From positions 1 to 41,162 of the forward strand of contig MGXA01000107.1 of NCBI GenBank assembly GCA_001801215.1: 41,162 nt of DNA. The letters are read 5' to 3'. Below the pieces are notes generated by a model. It made no database searches. It saw only the letters and a list, made by a program, of their open reading frames with translations, and was not told where the DNA came from. A program made the position numbers and the translations under genes. The DNA is from Gallionellales bacterium RIFCSPLOWO2_02_FULL_59_110 (GTDB lineage: Bacteria; Pseudomonadota; Gammaproteobacteria; Burkholderiales; Gallionellaceae). Every line of letters begins with the position of its first letter. The stretch's first letter is position 1. Below are positions 8,419-16,605 of the stretch, in pieces.

Positions 8419-9468
8419 ATGCCCACCATGCATAAGGCGAGCAGTATAAAACAAAACGTCTTGCCCGACGCGTTGCCCAACTTCCGCAACCTCGGCGTGA
8501 CCTTGCGCATCCTGCTGATAGTCAACGGCTTGGCGTTGTTGCAGGCGTTGCTGCAGGCGAACACATGGGCGGATGTGCCGTTGCGCCTGATGCAGATTGC
8601 CACGCTGCTCACGCCCATCCTGCTGTCCGGCTTGCTGGTGCTGTGGGCAGTGCAGCCGTGGCTGAACCGCCTGCCCTACCTGCATGGAGTGCTGGCGGTG
8701 AATGCGCTGGTGATCATGCTGACGCTGGGCATCTATTATTACGGCGGCGAACTGTATCGCCCGCCGGGCCGCGACGGCGCCTGGTTCGATACGGTGCGCT
8801 ATTTGCTGCTCGGCGCGCTGGTGTGCGGCATCCTGCTGATATATTTCCGCTGGCGCAGCCAGACGCTGTCGCGCGCTTTGCACGAGGCACGTTTGCAGGT
8901 GTTGCGCGCGCGCATCCGCCCGCATTTCCTGTTCAATACCATCAACGCCGTGCTCAGCGTCGTGCGCGCCAAACCCTGGCAGGCCGAAGCTGCGCTGCTG
9001 GATATGTCCGACCTGTTTCGCGTGGCGATGTCGGATGCGCAGGACCTCGTGCCGCTGCGCCAGGAAATCGAGTTGAGCAGGCAATACATTGCCTTGGAGC
9101 AATTGCGCATGGGCGAACGTTTGCGGGTGGACTGGCAAATTCAGGAGGCGCCGGGCGATGCTCTGATCCCGCCGCTGCTGTTGCAACCGTTGCTGGAAAA
9201 CGCCGTATATCACGGCATCGAGCCGCTGCCGCAGGGAGGCAGCATCGCTGTCGTGCTGCTGCGCAGGGGCGACGAATTGCGGCTCAAGGTGGAAAACCCC
9301 TGTGCGCCGGGCGGCGTGCAGCACCCCGGCAACAAAATGGCGCTGCAGAATATCCGCGAACGCCTGGCGTTGCTATTCGATGTCGAGGCGAGCTATAAGG
9401 CCGAAAGCGGAATGGATTTTTATCGTGTCGAAATTACGTTGCCGTACATGAAGGAGGAAGCAATATGA
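8419..9468 (+). CDS. algZ: LytS/AlgZ-family membrane histidine kinase
   Basis: 349 residues. Four or five hydrophobic segments (about 27-45, 58-78, 88-107, 127-143) form a membrane module without a large periplasmic domain. The His_kinase domain (PF06580 type) follows, with the phospho-acceptor H169 in [12 protein letters not shown] and an ATP-binding N-box [12 protein letters not shown]. In this family the kinase signals to a LytTR response regulator; the partner is the next gene, whose start overlaps this stop by 4 nt (ATGA). The start is one of two ATGs (8419 or 8428), neither with a good ribosome binding site. The name is by similarity and neighbourhood; the signal is unknown. Confidence 0.85.
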   Translation: MPTMHKASSIKQNVLPDALPNFRNLGVTLRILLIVNGLALLQALLQANTWADVPLRLMQIATLLTPILLSGLLVLWAVQPWLNRLPYLHGVLAVNALVIMLTLGIYYYGGELYRPPGRDGAWFDTVRYLLLGALVCGILLIYFRWRSQTLSRALHEARLQVLRARIRPHFLFNTINAVLSVVRAKPWQAEAALLDMSDLFRVAMSDAQDLVPLRQEIELSRQYIALEQLRMGERLRVDWQIQEAPGDALIPPLLLQPLLENAVYHGIEPLPQGGSIAVVLLRRGDELRLKVENPCAPGGVQHPGNKMALQNIRERLALLFDVEASYKAESGMDFYRVEITLPYMKEEAI

Positions 9469-10229
9469 GCACCGTCGAACTGGCATTGCGCGTCTTCATC
9501 GTGGACGACGAACCGCCCGCGCGCAGCCGCCTGCGCGACCTGCTGCACGATTGCAGCGAACAGTTGCCACTGGAAGTGGTGGGCGAGGCGAGCAACGGGC
9601 AGGAGGCGCTGGACAAGCTGATGGAGACGCCCGCAGACGTGGTGTTGCTGGACATTCGCATGCCGCAGATGGACGGCATCGAACTCGCGCAGCATCTGAA
9701 TAAATTATTCAAACCTCCGGTGATCATCTTTACCACCGCCTACGACGCCTACGCGATCAAGGCCTTCGAACTGCACGCGATCGACTACCTGCTCAAGCCG
9801 GTACGCCTGAAGCGGCTGTTCGAGGCGCTCACCCGTGCGCGCGCGGCCGTGCCGGTACGCACCGAAGTGCTGCGCGAGCTGCTGCCCGAACCGCGCAAGC
9901 ACTTCTCCATACACGAGCGCGGCAAGATACATCTTGTGCCTGTCGAGCAGGTGCTGTTTCTGCGCGCCGAACTGAAATACGTCACGGCGCGCACCGCCGG
10001 ACACGAATACCTGCTCGAGGAATCGCTCACCGCGCTGGAAAAGGAATTTGCTGCGCGCTACGTGCGTATCCACCGCAACTGCCTGGTGGCGAAGGAAGCC
10101 ATCGAGGGGTTCGAGAGGGGTGGCGAAGATAATGCCGAGAGCGCGGGCTGGATGGTCAAACTCAAGGGGCTGGACGAACTGCTTGCAATCAGCCGCAGAC
10201 AGCAACATATCCTCAAGGAGTTCGGCTGA
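9465..10229 (+). CDS. algR: LytTR-type response regulator (AlgR-like)
   Basis: 254 residues: a receiver domain (about 8-120) with D14/D15, phospho-acceptor D63 in LLDIRMPQMDG and K111 in LLKPVRL, then a C-terminal LytTR DNA-binding domain (about 145-250) with HLVPVEQVLFLRAELKYV and YVRIHRNCLV. LytTR regulators bind direct repeats in promoters. It is translationally coupled to algZ. In many beta- and gammaproteobacteria algR is followed by hemC; here a convergent sensor kinase gene follows after only 8 nt. Target genes are not visible in the window. Confidence 0.88.
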   Translation: MSTVELALRVFIVDDEPPARSRLRDLLHDCSEQLPLEVVGEASNGQEALDKLMETPADVVLLDIRMPQMDGIELAQHLNKLFKPPVIIFTTAYDAYAIKAFELHAIDYLLKPVRLKRLFEALTRARAAVPVRTEVLRELLPEPRKHFSIHERGKIHLVPVEQVLFLRAELKYVTARTAGHEYLLEESLTALEKEFAARYVRIHRNCLVAKEAIEGFERGGEDNAESAGWMVKLKGLDELLAISRRQQHILKEFG

Positions 10230-10237
10230 GCGCCAAA

Positions 10238-11617
10238 CTATCGCGCTGCGGGCAAGGTCAGCGTTGCCCGCAACCCTCCCTGCGGAGAATCCGCCAGCGC
10301 CAGATGCCCGCCATACAGGTGAGCCAGGTCGCTGGCGATAGCGAGCCCCAGCCCGGTGCCCGGCACCTGCTGGTCGGCGCGGACGCCGCGTTGCAGCATG
10401 GCATCGCGCTGGTCGGACGCAATCCCCTTGCCATCGTCGTCGACGCAGATCGCGATCCGGTCATGCCCGGCGTGCGCACGGATTTCGATGCGGGAAATTG
10501 CCCATTTGCAGGCGTTGTCGATCAGGTTGCCTAGCATTTCCTGCAAGTCGTGTTCTTCGCCGCGAAATGCCAGTGCCGGTGCCAGCGGATGGACGACCAT
10601 TTCCAGATTCCGCGCGGCGTGGATGCGTTGCATGGTGCGCACCAGACCCTCGATGGCGGGCTGCAGCGGCGTGCGTGCGCCGGGCATCCGCGCCGTGGCG
10701 GCAGCCTGCGCGCGCGCCAAGTGGTAGTCCACCTGTTTGCGCGCTATCTCGACCTGGGCGGCCACCAGCCGGGCCAGTTCGCCGTCTTCGCCCCCGGTCG
10801 CGTTGGCCGCATTGGCGAGGACGCTCAACGGCGTTTTGAGTGCATGTGCGAGATTGCCGGCCTGTGTGCGCGCGCGTTCGATCACCTCGGCATTTTGCGT
10901 CAGAACGCTGTTGAACTCCGTTACCAGTGGCATGATTTCCGTCGGGAAAGCGCCCTCCAATTGCCGCGTTGCGCCGCCGCGCACGCGCCCGAGGGCGGCT
11001 TGCAGGCTGCGTAGCGGGGCCGTGCCGACGAATACCTGCACCAGCGCAGCCAGCGCCAGACCGAGACCCAGTATGCCGAGCGCGAGCCAGAGCTCGCCCT
11101 GAAAGCGGGACACCGGCTCGATCATCAGGTTTTCGTCGGCGGCAACGATCAGCCGCAGCGGCAATCCGTCGATGCTTACGCGGCGCTCTACCATGCCCAG
11201 CCCGGCGCCTTGTGGCCCGGCGATGCGATGCCGGTGAACCTCTCCGGTTACGGGCGCGTCGGCGGGAACATCCAATACCTGATCCCACAAGGAGCGCGAG
11301 CGCAGCACGGCGCTCTCTGCCGGAAAGCCGGCCTCGGCGAGGCGGTCGATCTGCCAGTAAAGGCCGGCAAACGGCTGGTTGAGGCGCGGGTCGCCCGGCT
11401 GCATGGCCAGCTCCGGCCTGCCTTGTTCATCCAGCGCCAGTTGCGCGGTCAATTGATCGAGGTGGATTGTCAGTTCGGCGTGAAACTGGGTTTCCACATG
11501 CTGGTGAAACAGCTTGCCCAGGCCCCAGCCGGCGACAAAGATCGATGCGGCGATCCAGCACAGCGTGCCCAGCAGCAGGCGGTAGCGCAACGAACCGCGC
11601 AGGGCGGCAAAGGTCAT
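10238..11617 (-). CDS. PhoQ-like sensor histidine kinase of module A
   Basis: About 459 residues. A transmembrane helix near 12-35, a periplasmic sensor region (about 36-170), a second helix near 175-198, a HAMP-like linker, an H-box NLAHALKTPLSVLANA (His near 258), an N-box NLIDNACKWA and G-boxes DDDGKGIA and GTGLGLAIASDL. It should phosphorylate the regulator encoded 10 nt upstream on the same strand. H-box wording and layout resemble PhoQ-type kinases. ATG 11617 is chosen because the longer frame overlaps the regulator gene. The gene order PepSY, regulator, kinase lies divergent to a cytochrome operon, so it probably controls that operon; the stimulus is unknown. Confidence 0.88.
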   Translation of the reverse strand: MTFAALRGSLRYRLLLGTLCWIAASIFVAGWGLGKLFHQHVETQFHAELTIHLDQLTAQLALDEQGRPELAMQPGDPRLNQPFAGLYWQIDRLAEAGFPAESAVLRSRSLWDQVLDVPADAPVTGEVHRHRIAGPQGAGLGMVERRVSIDGLPLRLIVAADENLMIEPVSRFQGELWLALGILGLGLALAALVQVFVGTAPLRSLQAALGRVRGGATRQLEGAFPTEIMPLVTEFNSVLTQNAEVIERARTQAGNLAHALKTPLSVLANAANATGGEDGELARLVAAQVEIARKQVDYHLARAQAAATARMPGARTPLQPAIEGLVRTMQRIHAARNLEMVVHPLAPALAFRGEEHDLQEMLGNLIDNACKWAISRIEIRAHAGHDRIAICVDDDGKGIASDQRDAMLQRGVRADQQVPGTGLGLAIASDLAHLYGGHLALADSPQGGLRATLTLPAAR

Positions 11618-11627
11618 GGCTGCACGG

Positions 11628-12290
11628 TCATTGCGGGCTGGCAAGACGGTAACCCAGCCCGCGCACGGTTTCGATGAGCTCCGGCGGCAGTTTCTTGCGC
11701 AGGCGCCCGATGAACACTTCGACAGTGTTGGAGTCGCGGTCGAAATCCTGCGCATAAATATGCTCGGTCAGGTCGCCGCGCGAAACGACCTCGTCACGAT
11801 GGTGTATGAGATAGGCCAATACGCGATATTCGTGGCCGGTCAGCGTCAATGTCCGCCCGTTCACGCTAACTCGGCTGCTGCGTGTGTCGAGCGTCAGAGG
11901 CCCGCAGACCAGTTCGGTACTGGCATGGCCGCCGGCACGGCGGATCAGCGCGCGCAGGCGCGCCAGCAATTCTTCCATGTGAAACGGCTTGGTCAAATAG
12001 TCGTCGGCCCCGGCATCGATGCCAGCCACCTTTTCGTGCCAGCTGTCGCGCGCGGTGAGGATCAGCACCGGCATCGTGCGACCGGCGGCGCGCCACTTTT
12101 TCAGCACCGTGATGCCATCCATCTGCGGCAGGCCGATATCCAGCACCACGGCATCATAAGGTTCGGTGTCGCCCATGAAGTGCGCATCCGCGCCATTGCG
12201 CGCGATATCCGCCACATATCCCGCCGCACTTACGCCCTCGGCCAGTTGCGCGGCCAGCATGGGTTCGTCTTCCACCACCAGAATACGCAT
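11628..12290 (-). CDS. OmpR/PhoP-family response regulator of module A
   Basis: 220 residues: receiver domain with E8/D9, phospho-acceptor D51 in VVLDIGLPQMDG, T79 and K101 in YLTKPF, and a C-terminal winged helix (about 125-218) with GHEYRVLAYLIHH, NTVEVFIGRLRKKL and IETVRGLGYRL. Regulators of this class bind direct repeats spaced 11 bp apart; exactly such repeats occur in the divergent promoter region at 12699-12735. Its start overlaps the PepSY gene stop (TGATG), and the kinase follows. I infer autoregulation and control of the cytochrome genes starting at 12788. Confidence 0.9.
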   Translation of the reverse strand: MRILVVEDEPMLAAQLAEGVSAAGYVADIARNGADAHFMGDTEPYDAVVLDIGLPQMDGITVLKKWRAAGRTMPVLILTARDSWHEKVAGIDAGADDYLTKPFHMEELLARLRALIRRAGGHASTELVCGPLTLDTRSSRVSVNGRTLTLTGHEYRVLAYLIHHRDEVVSRGDLTEHIYAQDFDRDSNTVEVFIGRLRKKLPPELIETVRGLGYRLASPQ

Positions 12291-12649
12291 CAGCGTCCTT
12301 TTTCGAGAGGAATACTTTTGTCGTTCTTTTCCTTGATGCCGAGCACCGTGCCGTCACGGGCGTCGATCTTGAGCTTGATCAATGCGCCGTCCCCGCGCAG
12401 CAGCTTGATCTCGTAGCGCCAGCCCGCGTCCTTGAGCTCCAGCTCGACCTCCATGACACGCCCCGGATGGTCGCGCTCGACACGCTCAAGGATAGTGCGC
12501 AGGGGAAGTATCTCGCCAGCCTCAAGCGCGCGACGGGCGCGATCATGGTCGTGATTATCGCCGGCCTGGCTTGCTCCCATGCCGAGCGATGCCAGAATCA
12601 GGGCGGTTGCCAGCGCCATCGGCAGTTTGCATGAAAGTTTGCCCAACAT
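12290..12649 (-). CDS. Secreted PepSY-domain protein
   Basis: 119 residues with a signal peptide (about 1-29, ending GASQAG), then one PepSY-like domain: ARRALEAGEILPLRTILERV and VMEVELELKDAGWRYEIKLL, ending in DGTVLGIKEK. PepSY domains are short periplasmic or extracytoplasmic modules, some inhibitory to proteases, commonly encoded with cytochromes, ferric reductases and two-component systems. It is first in the operon with the regulator and kinase, so it may tune signalling; this is inference. A second PepSY protein is encoded in the opposite operon (13745-14146). Length and layout are typical. Confidence 0.8.
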   Translation of the reverse strand: MLGKLSCKLPMALATALILASLGMGASQAGDNHDHDRARRALEAGEILPLRTILERVERDHPGRVMEVELELKDAGWRYEIKLLRGDGALIKLKIDARDGTVLGIKEKNDKSIPLEKGR

Positions 12650-12680
12650 CGCGATGCTCCGTACGGTTTCAATTCCATAT

Positions 12681-12753
12681 GTTATAGCGCATCGATTCTG
12701 AACGCTGGATGAACGGCGTATTCACTTTGCGTTCAGGTCTACTCCCGCATAGT
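12681..12753. promoter_or_regulatory. Symmetric divergent promoter pair with 11-bp direct-repeat operators
   Basis: Leftward: CGTTCA (minus strand, 12715-12710), N5, CGTTCA (12704-12699), 12 nt, then TATAAC (12686-12681). Rightward: TATTCA (12719-12724), N5, CGTTCA (12730-12735), 12 nt, then CATAGT (12748-12753). The two half-sites mirror each other about 12717. Direct repeats with 11-bp period placed over the -35 region are the hallmark of OmpR-family activators, and such a regulator is encoded just left. This likely drives both the PepSY-regulator-kinase operon and the SHP-DHC operon. Confidence 0.65.
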
Positions 12754-12787
12754 GCGCTCCCCATGTCCATTATCACAAGGAGAAATC

Positions 12788-13189
12788 ATGAAACGAACCA
12801 TCGCTGCCACCCTCGCCACCTTCGCCGTCGCTTTCGCGGCGCCGGTATCTGCCGGCCCGCGTGAAGACCTGCTGGCGCAGTATGCCAGCGCCACCCAATC
12901 GTCCGGTTTTTCTGCCGTGCGCGGCCAGGCCCTGCACACCCGAAATTTTGCCGGAGGCAAAGCCGACACTCCCGCCTGCATTTCCTGCCACGGCAAGGAT
13001 ACGCGCAGCCCTGGCCGCACCCCGGCGGGCAAGCCCATCGCCCCCCTTGCGGTTTCCGTAACGCCGACGCGCTACACCGACCCGGCGAAAGTCGAAAAGT
13101 GGTTCAAGCGCAATTGTATCGAAGTGCTGGGACGCGAGTGCACACCGCAGGAAAAAGGCGACTGGCTCGCCTACACGATCAGCCAATAA
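12788..13189 (+). CDS. SHP-type monohaem cytochrome c (DUF1924), copy A
   Basis: 133 residues, signal peptide 1-22 (ending PVSAG), so periplasmic. One haem site CISCH (64-68) and a C-terminal KWFKRNC...RECTPQEKGD segment with C110 and C118 placed for a disulfide. This matches sphaeroides haem protein (SHP), a c-type cytochrome known to bind oxygen and whose second axial ligand is an Asn; N109 just before C110 is the likely equivalent. SHP accepts electrons from the diheme cytochrome encoded with it. The start has AGGAG seven bases upstream. First gene of a four-gene operon, behind the divergent operator. Substrate in vivo is unsettled for the family. Confidence 0.85.
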   Translation: MKRTIAATLATFAVAFAAPVSAGPREDLLAQYASATQSSGFSAVRGQALHTRNFAGGKADTPACISCHGKDTRSPGRTPAGKPIAPLAVSVTPTRYTDPAKVEKWFKRNCIEVLGRECTPQEKGDWLAYTISQ

Positions 13190-13212
13190 ACGCCTTATAA
13201 AAGGAGACCAAC

Positions 13213-13704
13213 ATGAACCTCACCTATCGCCCGCTTGTATTGGGTATTACCGCGCTGTGTTTTTCCGCCATCGTTCTGGGCAGGGCCCAGGCCGGCGGCA
13301 ACCATTTCTATGCACCGGTCGTCGACCAGGTGGTCAAGGAGGAGTGCGGCAGTTGCCACATTGCCTTCGCCCCATCGATGCTTCCGGCCAGCTCGTGGCA
13401 ACGCATGATGGGCAATCTGAAGAATCACTTTGGCGACGATGCCAGCGTCGATGCGGAAACGGCGGCCAGAATAAGCCGCTATCACATGGCCAACGCGGCG
13501 GACGCCGGCGGCCAGCGTTACAGCGGCAAATTGCTGAAGGGCGTAGCCCCGGGCAGCGCCCCCCAGCGCATCACCGAACTGCCCGCATGGGTACGCGAGC
13601 ACCGCAAGGTGCCGGGCTGGGAATGGCGGCACAAGGACGTGCGCACCAAGGCCAACTGCGCCGCCTGCCACGCCTATGCCGAACAAGGCTATTACGACGA
13701 ATAA
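13213..13704 (+). CDS. Diheme cytochrome c (DHC), copy A
   Basis: 163 residues with a signal peptide (about 1-27, ending RAQAGG). Two haem sites, CGSCH (near 45-49) and CAACH (near 151-155), at opposite ends of the protein, with LPASSWQRMMGNL and HFGDDASVDAETA between, the pattern of the dihaem cytochrome c family (PF09626). DHC is the established redox partner that reduces SHP. The gene lies 23 nt after the SHP gene with AAGGAG before the ATG. It presumably passes electrons from the membrane reductase encoded downstream to SHP in the periplasm. Confidence 0.88.
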   Translation: MNLTYRPLVLGITALCFSAIVLGRAQAGGNHFYAPVVDQVVKEECGSCHIAFAPSMLPASSWQRMMGNLKNHFGDDASVDAETAARISRYHMANAADAGGQRYSGKLLKGVAPGSAPQRITELPAWVREHRKVPGWEWRHKDVRTKANCAACHAYAEQGYYDE

Positions 13705-13744
13705 AGCAGTCATGTCACATCAAATCACACAGGAGAATTTCACC

Positions 13745-14146
13745 ATGCGCATCATGCTCATAGTTTCCATTATCGCCTCCGGCTTGTTTGCCACTTCATC
13801 CTTTGCCCAGGATAGCCGGTCCGCCGGCGGCGCGAACCAGTGGCTGTCGATCCCGCAGATATACGACAAGCTCGAAGCCGCCGGTTACCGCAACGTCGAA
13901 AAGATCGAGCGCGAACGCGGCAGTTACGAGGTCAAGGCCACCGATCGCAATGGCGCGCGGGTCAAGCTGCACCTGCATTCGCAGACGGGCGAAATCATCG
14001 ACCGGCGGCAGCGCAGTTCCGCGCGCGACAGGCACGGCGACCGTTACTTGTCAGGCGGCCATGACAATTTCACCGAATGCAACGAAAGACGCTGCCGCGA
14101 CGACTTGCCGCAGCCGGATAGCGCCGCCGCGCCTACGGGAAAATAA
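13745..14146 (+). CDS. Secreted PepSY-domain protein of module A operon
   Basis: 133 residues, signal peptide to about residue 21 (SSFAQ). A PepSY-like core: WLSIPQIYDKLEAAGY, NVEKIERERGSYEVKATD and VKLHLHSQTGEIIDRR; the tail is hydrophilic with an isolated cysteine pair (TECNERRC) not in CxxCH form. ATG 13745 has AGGAG nine bases before it; the frame's upstream extension overlaps the DHC gene and is discarded. Located between DHC and the flavo-haem reductase, which suggests a role in assembling or modulating the electron-transfer chain. The biochemical role of stand-alone PepSY proteins is not established. Confidence 0.75.
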   Translation: MRIMLIVSIIASGLFATSSFAQDSRSAGGANQWLSIPQIYDKLEAAGYRNVEKIERERGSYEVKATDRNGARVKLHLHSQTGEIIDRRQRSSARDRHGDRYLSGGHDNFTECNERRCRDDLPQPDSAAAPTGK

Positions 14147-14164
14147 TCGATCGGGAGGTCATCC

Positions 14165-15487
14165 ATGAAAACCTTGCTTGCCAGTCTTGTTGTTCTCGTC
14201 TCATTAGTATGGGGCCGGGATGTTTTCGTCGCCGGCGGTGCCGGTGGCGGCAGTCTGCCGTGGGTCGCGCGCCAGCAAGGCCTCTACCTGAGCGGGCTGC
14301 TTTCGGTCGCCATGATGTCGCTGGCCATGTTCCTGGCGGCGCGCCCTGCCTGGCTCGAGGGGCCGCTGGGCGGCCTGGACCGCATGTACCGCACACATAA
14401 GTGGGCCGGCATACTCGCGGTCGGTTTCGCCGCCCTGCATTGGCTGATCGAAATGTCGAGCGATATTTTGAAGGCCACGGTCGGGCGCGAGGGGCGACCG
14501 CCCAAGGAAAAATACAATGGATTGCTGGAGGTACTGCGCGATCTCGCCGAAGACATGGGCGAGTGGGCGATTTACGCCGTGCTGGCGATGCTGGCGCTGA
14601 CGCTGTGGAAGCGTTTCCCCTACCGGCCCTGGCGCTTTCTCCACCAGGCGATGCCGGTGCTTTACCTGATGCTGGCTTTTCATGCGGTTCTGCTTGCGCC
14701 AACAGACTACTGGGCGCAGCCGGTGGGCGGGTTGCTTGCGCTGCTGCTGTGCGCCGGCGTGTATGGCAGCGTGCATGCGCTGGCGGGTCACATTGGCCGC
14801 GCGCGCCAGGTTTCCGGCACGATCATTGCGGTCGAGCGTCCGGCTGCCGATATCGTCGCCGTGCGCTGCCGGCTCGATGGCGGCTGGCGTGGGCATCGCC
14901 CCGGCCAGTTCGCCTTCGTCACCTTTGACCCGCAAGAAGGCCCGCATCCCTTCACCATCGCCAGCGCGGATCGGGGCGACAGCACCATAAGTTTTCAGAT
15001 CAAGGCTCTGGGCGACTATACCCGCAACCTTCCCGACAGGCTGCAAACAGGGCAGGCAGTGAGGGTCGAAGGCCCCTACGGCCGTTTCGACATCGCCCGC
15101 CGCAACCCGCAAGCACAGCAAATCTGGATTGCCGGCGGCATCGGCGTCACGCCTTTTTTTGCCTGGCTCGAATCGCTCCAGGCACGGCCCGGAGAAGCGC
15201 CTGCCGCCGACCTGCATTACTGTACGCGAGACCGCGATGCGGATCCCTTTGTCGCACGCCTGAAGTCGCTTTGCGCTGCCTTGCCGGGTATTCGCCTGCA
15301 TATCCATGGCGCCAGCCAGGGGGGCGTGCTCAACGCCGCAAGCATGGTTGCCGGAAAGGATAGCGCGCGCCTCACCGAGGTTTGGTTCTGCGGCCCGCAA
15401 GGTCTCGCAGAGAACTTGAAAAAAGGCTTGCAGGCCAGCTGGCGCGGCAAATTCCACTTCCATCAGGAAGCATTTGAAATGCGCTAA
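14165..15487 (+). CDS. Ferric-reductase-like flavo-haem transmembrane oxidoreductase
   Basis: 440 residues. N-terminal membrane domain of about six helices (1-205) with four candidate haem-b histidines, H78, H92, H160 and H173, as two pairs on two helices. C-terminal ferredoxin-NADP reductase module: FAD motif HPFTIAS (261-267), NAD(P) motif GGIGVTP (324-330) and CGPQG (409-413). The family moves electrons from cytosolic NAD(P)H through FAD and two haems b to an acceptor outside the membrane. Here the acceptor is probably DHC, making this gene the electron source of module A, in the position that b561 fills in module B. GGAGG precedes the ATG. Last gene of the operon. Confidence 0.88.
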   Translation: MKTLLASLVVLVSLVWGRDVFVAGGAGGGSLPWVARQQGLYLSGLLSVAMMSLAMFLAARPAWLEGPLGGLDRMYRTHKWAGILAVGFAALHWLIEMSSDILKATVGREGRPPKEKYNGLLEVLRDLAEDMGEWAIYAVLAMLALTLWKRFPYRPWRFLHQAMPVLYLMLAFHAVLLAPTDYWAQPVGGLLALLLCAGVYGSVHALAGHIGRARQVSGTIIAVERPAADIVAVRCRLDGGWRGHRPGQFAFVTFDPQEGPHPFTIASADRGDSTISFQIKALGDYTRNLPDRLQTGQAVRVEGPYGRFDIARRNPQAQQIWIAGGIGVTPFFAWLESLQARPGEAPAADLHYCTRDRDADPFVARLKSLCAALPGIRLHIHGASQGGVLNAASMVAGKDSARLTEVWFCGPQGLAENLKKGLQASWRGKFHFHQEAFEMR

Positions 15488-15563
15488 GGGGCATGGCAAA
15501 GAAGCCGCGCCCAAAATGAAACACCTCACAGGATTGCGAGATTTTTCAAAAATTGTGGTGCGC

Positions 15564-15596
15564 CATAAGTATTTCTTAAGCTGTGCCCTCTATCCT
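15564..15596 (+). promoter_or_regulatory. PmrA/QseB-box-like operator and promoter of module B
   Basis: CATAAG (15564-15569), N5, CTTAAG (15575-15580), then a TATCCT -10-like hexamer at 15591-15596. The known PmrA/QseB box is CTTAA-type hexamers with 5 nt between, so this is one mismatch from a perfect pair. It lies 50-66 nt before the GTG start of the second SHP gene, whose operon ends with a QseB/QseC-like pair. Confidence 0.65.
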
Positions 15597-15629
15597 GCAC
15601 CAAGTCTTTATCACATTGGGAGATTGATA

Positions 15630-16049
15630 GTGTCTCGTGTATTTCATGTTTCAAGTCTGGCGCTTATGGCTACCTTGTTTCTGACGGCGCAGCCTGCCGT
15701 TGCGGAAACGCCCAACGAAATACAGGCTGCGCTCAAGCAGGAAGCGGCTGGCGCATCGGGTTTCCAGGGGTTCTCGGCGGCGCGCGGGGAGGATTTTTTC
15801 AAGGCAAAACACGGCGGCGAATGGAGCTGTGCTTCATGCCATAGCGGAAACCCGGCGGCGCCGGGCAAACATGCCAGAACCGGAAAAGCCATTGGCCCGC
15901 TTGCGCCTTCCGCCAATGCGGAGCGATTCTCCAACCCGAAAAAGGTGGCGAAGTGGTTCAAGCGCAATTGCAGCGATGTGCTGAACCGCGTTTGCACGCC
16001 GCAGGAAAAGGGCGATGTGCTCGCCTATTTGCTGACCGTAAAAAAATAA
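15630..16049 (+). CDS. SHP-type monohaem cytochrome c (DUF1924), copy B
   Basis: 139 residues from a GTG start with GGGAG nine bases upstream; longer frames would run back through the operator. Signal peptide to about residue 25 (QPAVAE). Haem site CASCH (67-71), then KWFKRNC with N113 as likely distal ligand, C114 and C122 as likely disulfide, and TPQEKGD as in copy A. The two copies are clearly paralogous across the whole mature protein but have different N-terminal regions. Expected to be a periplasmic, oxygen- or small-ligand-binding cytochrome reduced by the DHC encoded 11 nt downstream. Confidence 0.85.
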   Translation: MSRVFHVSSLALMATLFLTAQPAVAETPNEIQAALKQEAAGASGFQGFSAARGEDFFKAKHGGEWSCASCHSGNPAAPGKHARTGKAIGPLAPSANAERFSNPKKVAKWFKRNCSDVLNRVCTPQEKGDVLAYLLTVKK

Positions 16050-16059
16050 GGGAGATGCC

Positions 16060-16590
16060 ATGTCAATTTATAACCGGAAAATTTTCCAGGCGATTGCCGT
16101 TGTTTTGCTGGCGCTTGGCGTAGCGCTGCCGGCAGTGCAGGCCGACGATGACCGCGACGGGAAATACGTCGGAAAATACGGCGGAGAAAATCGCGGCAAG
16201 CCGTTGCAACTCGGGCAAACCAACTCCAAATTTCAGCAGGAATGCTCCGCGTGTCACATCGCCTATGTTCCGGGACTGTTGCCGGCTGAATCCTGGCGTA
16301 GGATTATGGCCGGTCTGGGCAAGCATTTCGGTTCGAATGCGTCGTTGGATGCCGAAGACAGCAAGGAAATTACCGCGTTCCTGGTGAGCAACGCCTCCAA
16401 TCGCTGGAGCGCTCCGACTGCGCCGTTGCAGATCACCGAAGCGAACTGGTTCAGGCGCAAGCATGGCGAACGCGAAATCCGCTCGTCGATCTGGAAAAAC
16501 CCGCATGTAAAAAGCCCGTCCAACTGCGCCGCCTGCCATCCGCAGGCAGAGCGCGGCGATTTCAGCGAGCGCAACATAAGAATGCCGTGA
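16060..16590 (+). CDS. Diheme cytochrome c (DHC), copy B
   Basis: 176 residues, signal peptide to about residue 28 (AVQAD), then a charged D/R/K/G-rich stretch absent from copy A. Haem sites CSACH (near 62-66) and CAACH (near 158-162), with LPAESWRRIMAGL and HFGSNASLDAED between, which aligns with LPASSWQRMMGNL in copy A. Same PF09626-type family. Ribosome site AGGGAG precedes the ATG. Electron flow expected: quinol or other donor, b561 membrane cytochrome (next gene), DHC, SHP. Confidence 0.88.
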   Translation: MSIYNRKIFQAIAVVLLALGVALPAVQADDDRDGKYVGKYGGENRGKPLQLGQTNSKFQQECSACHIAYVPGLLPAESWRRIMAGLGKHFGSNASLDAEDSKEITAFLVSNASNRWSAPTAPLQITEANWFRRKHGEREIRSSIWKNPHVKSPSNCAACHPQAERGDFSERNIRMP

Positions 16591-16605
16591 TAAAAGGAGA
16601 TCGTC

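Noticed and set aside
8374-9324. Long minus-strand frame continuous with argH (778 codons in all)
   Set aside because: The extension is antisense to algZ, which has clear kinase motifs, and argH has a standard start and ribosome site at 8373.
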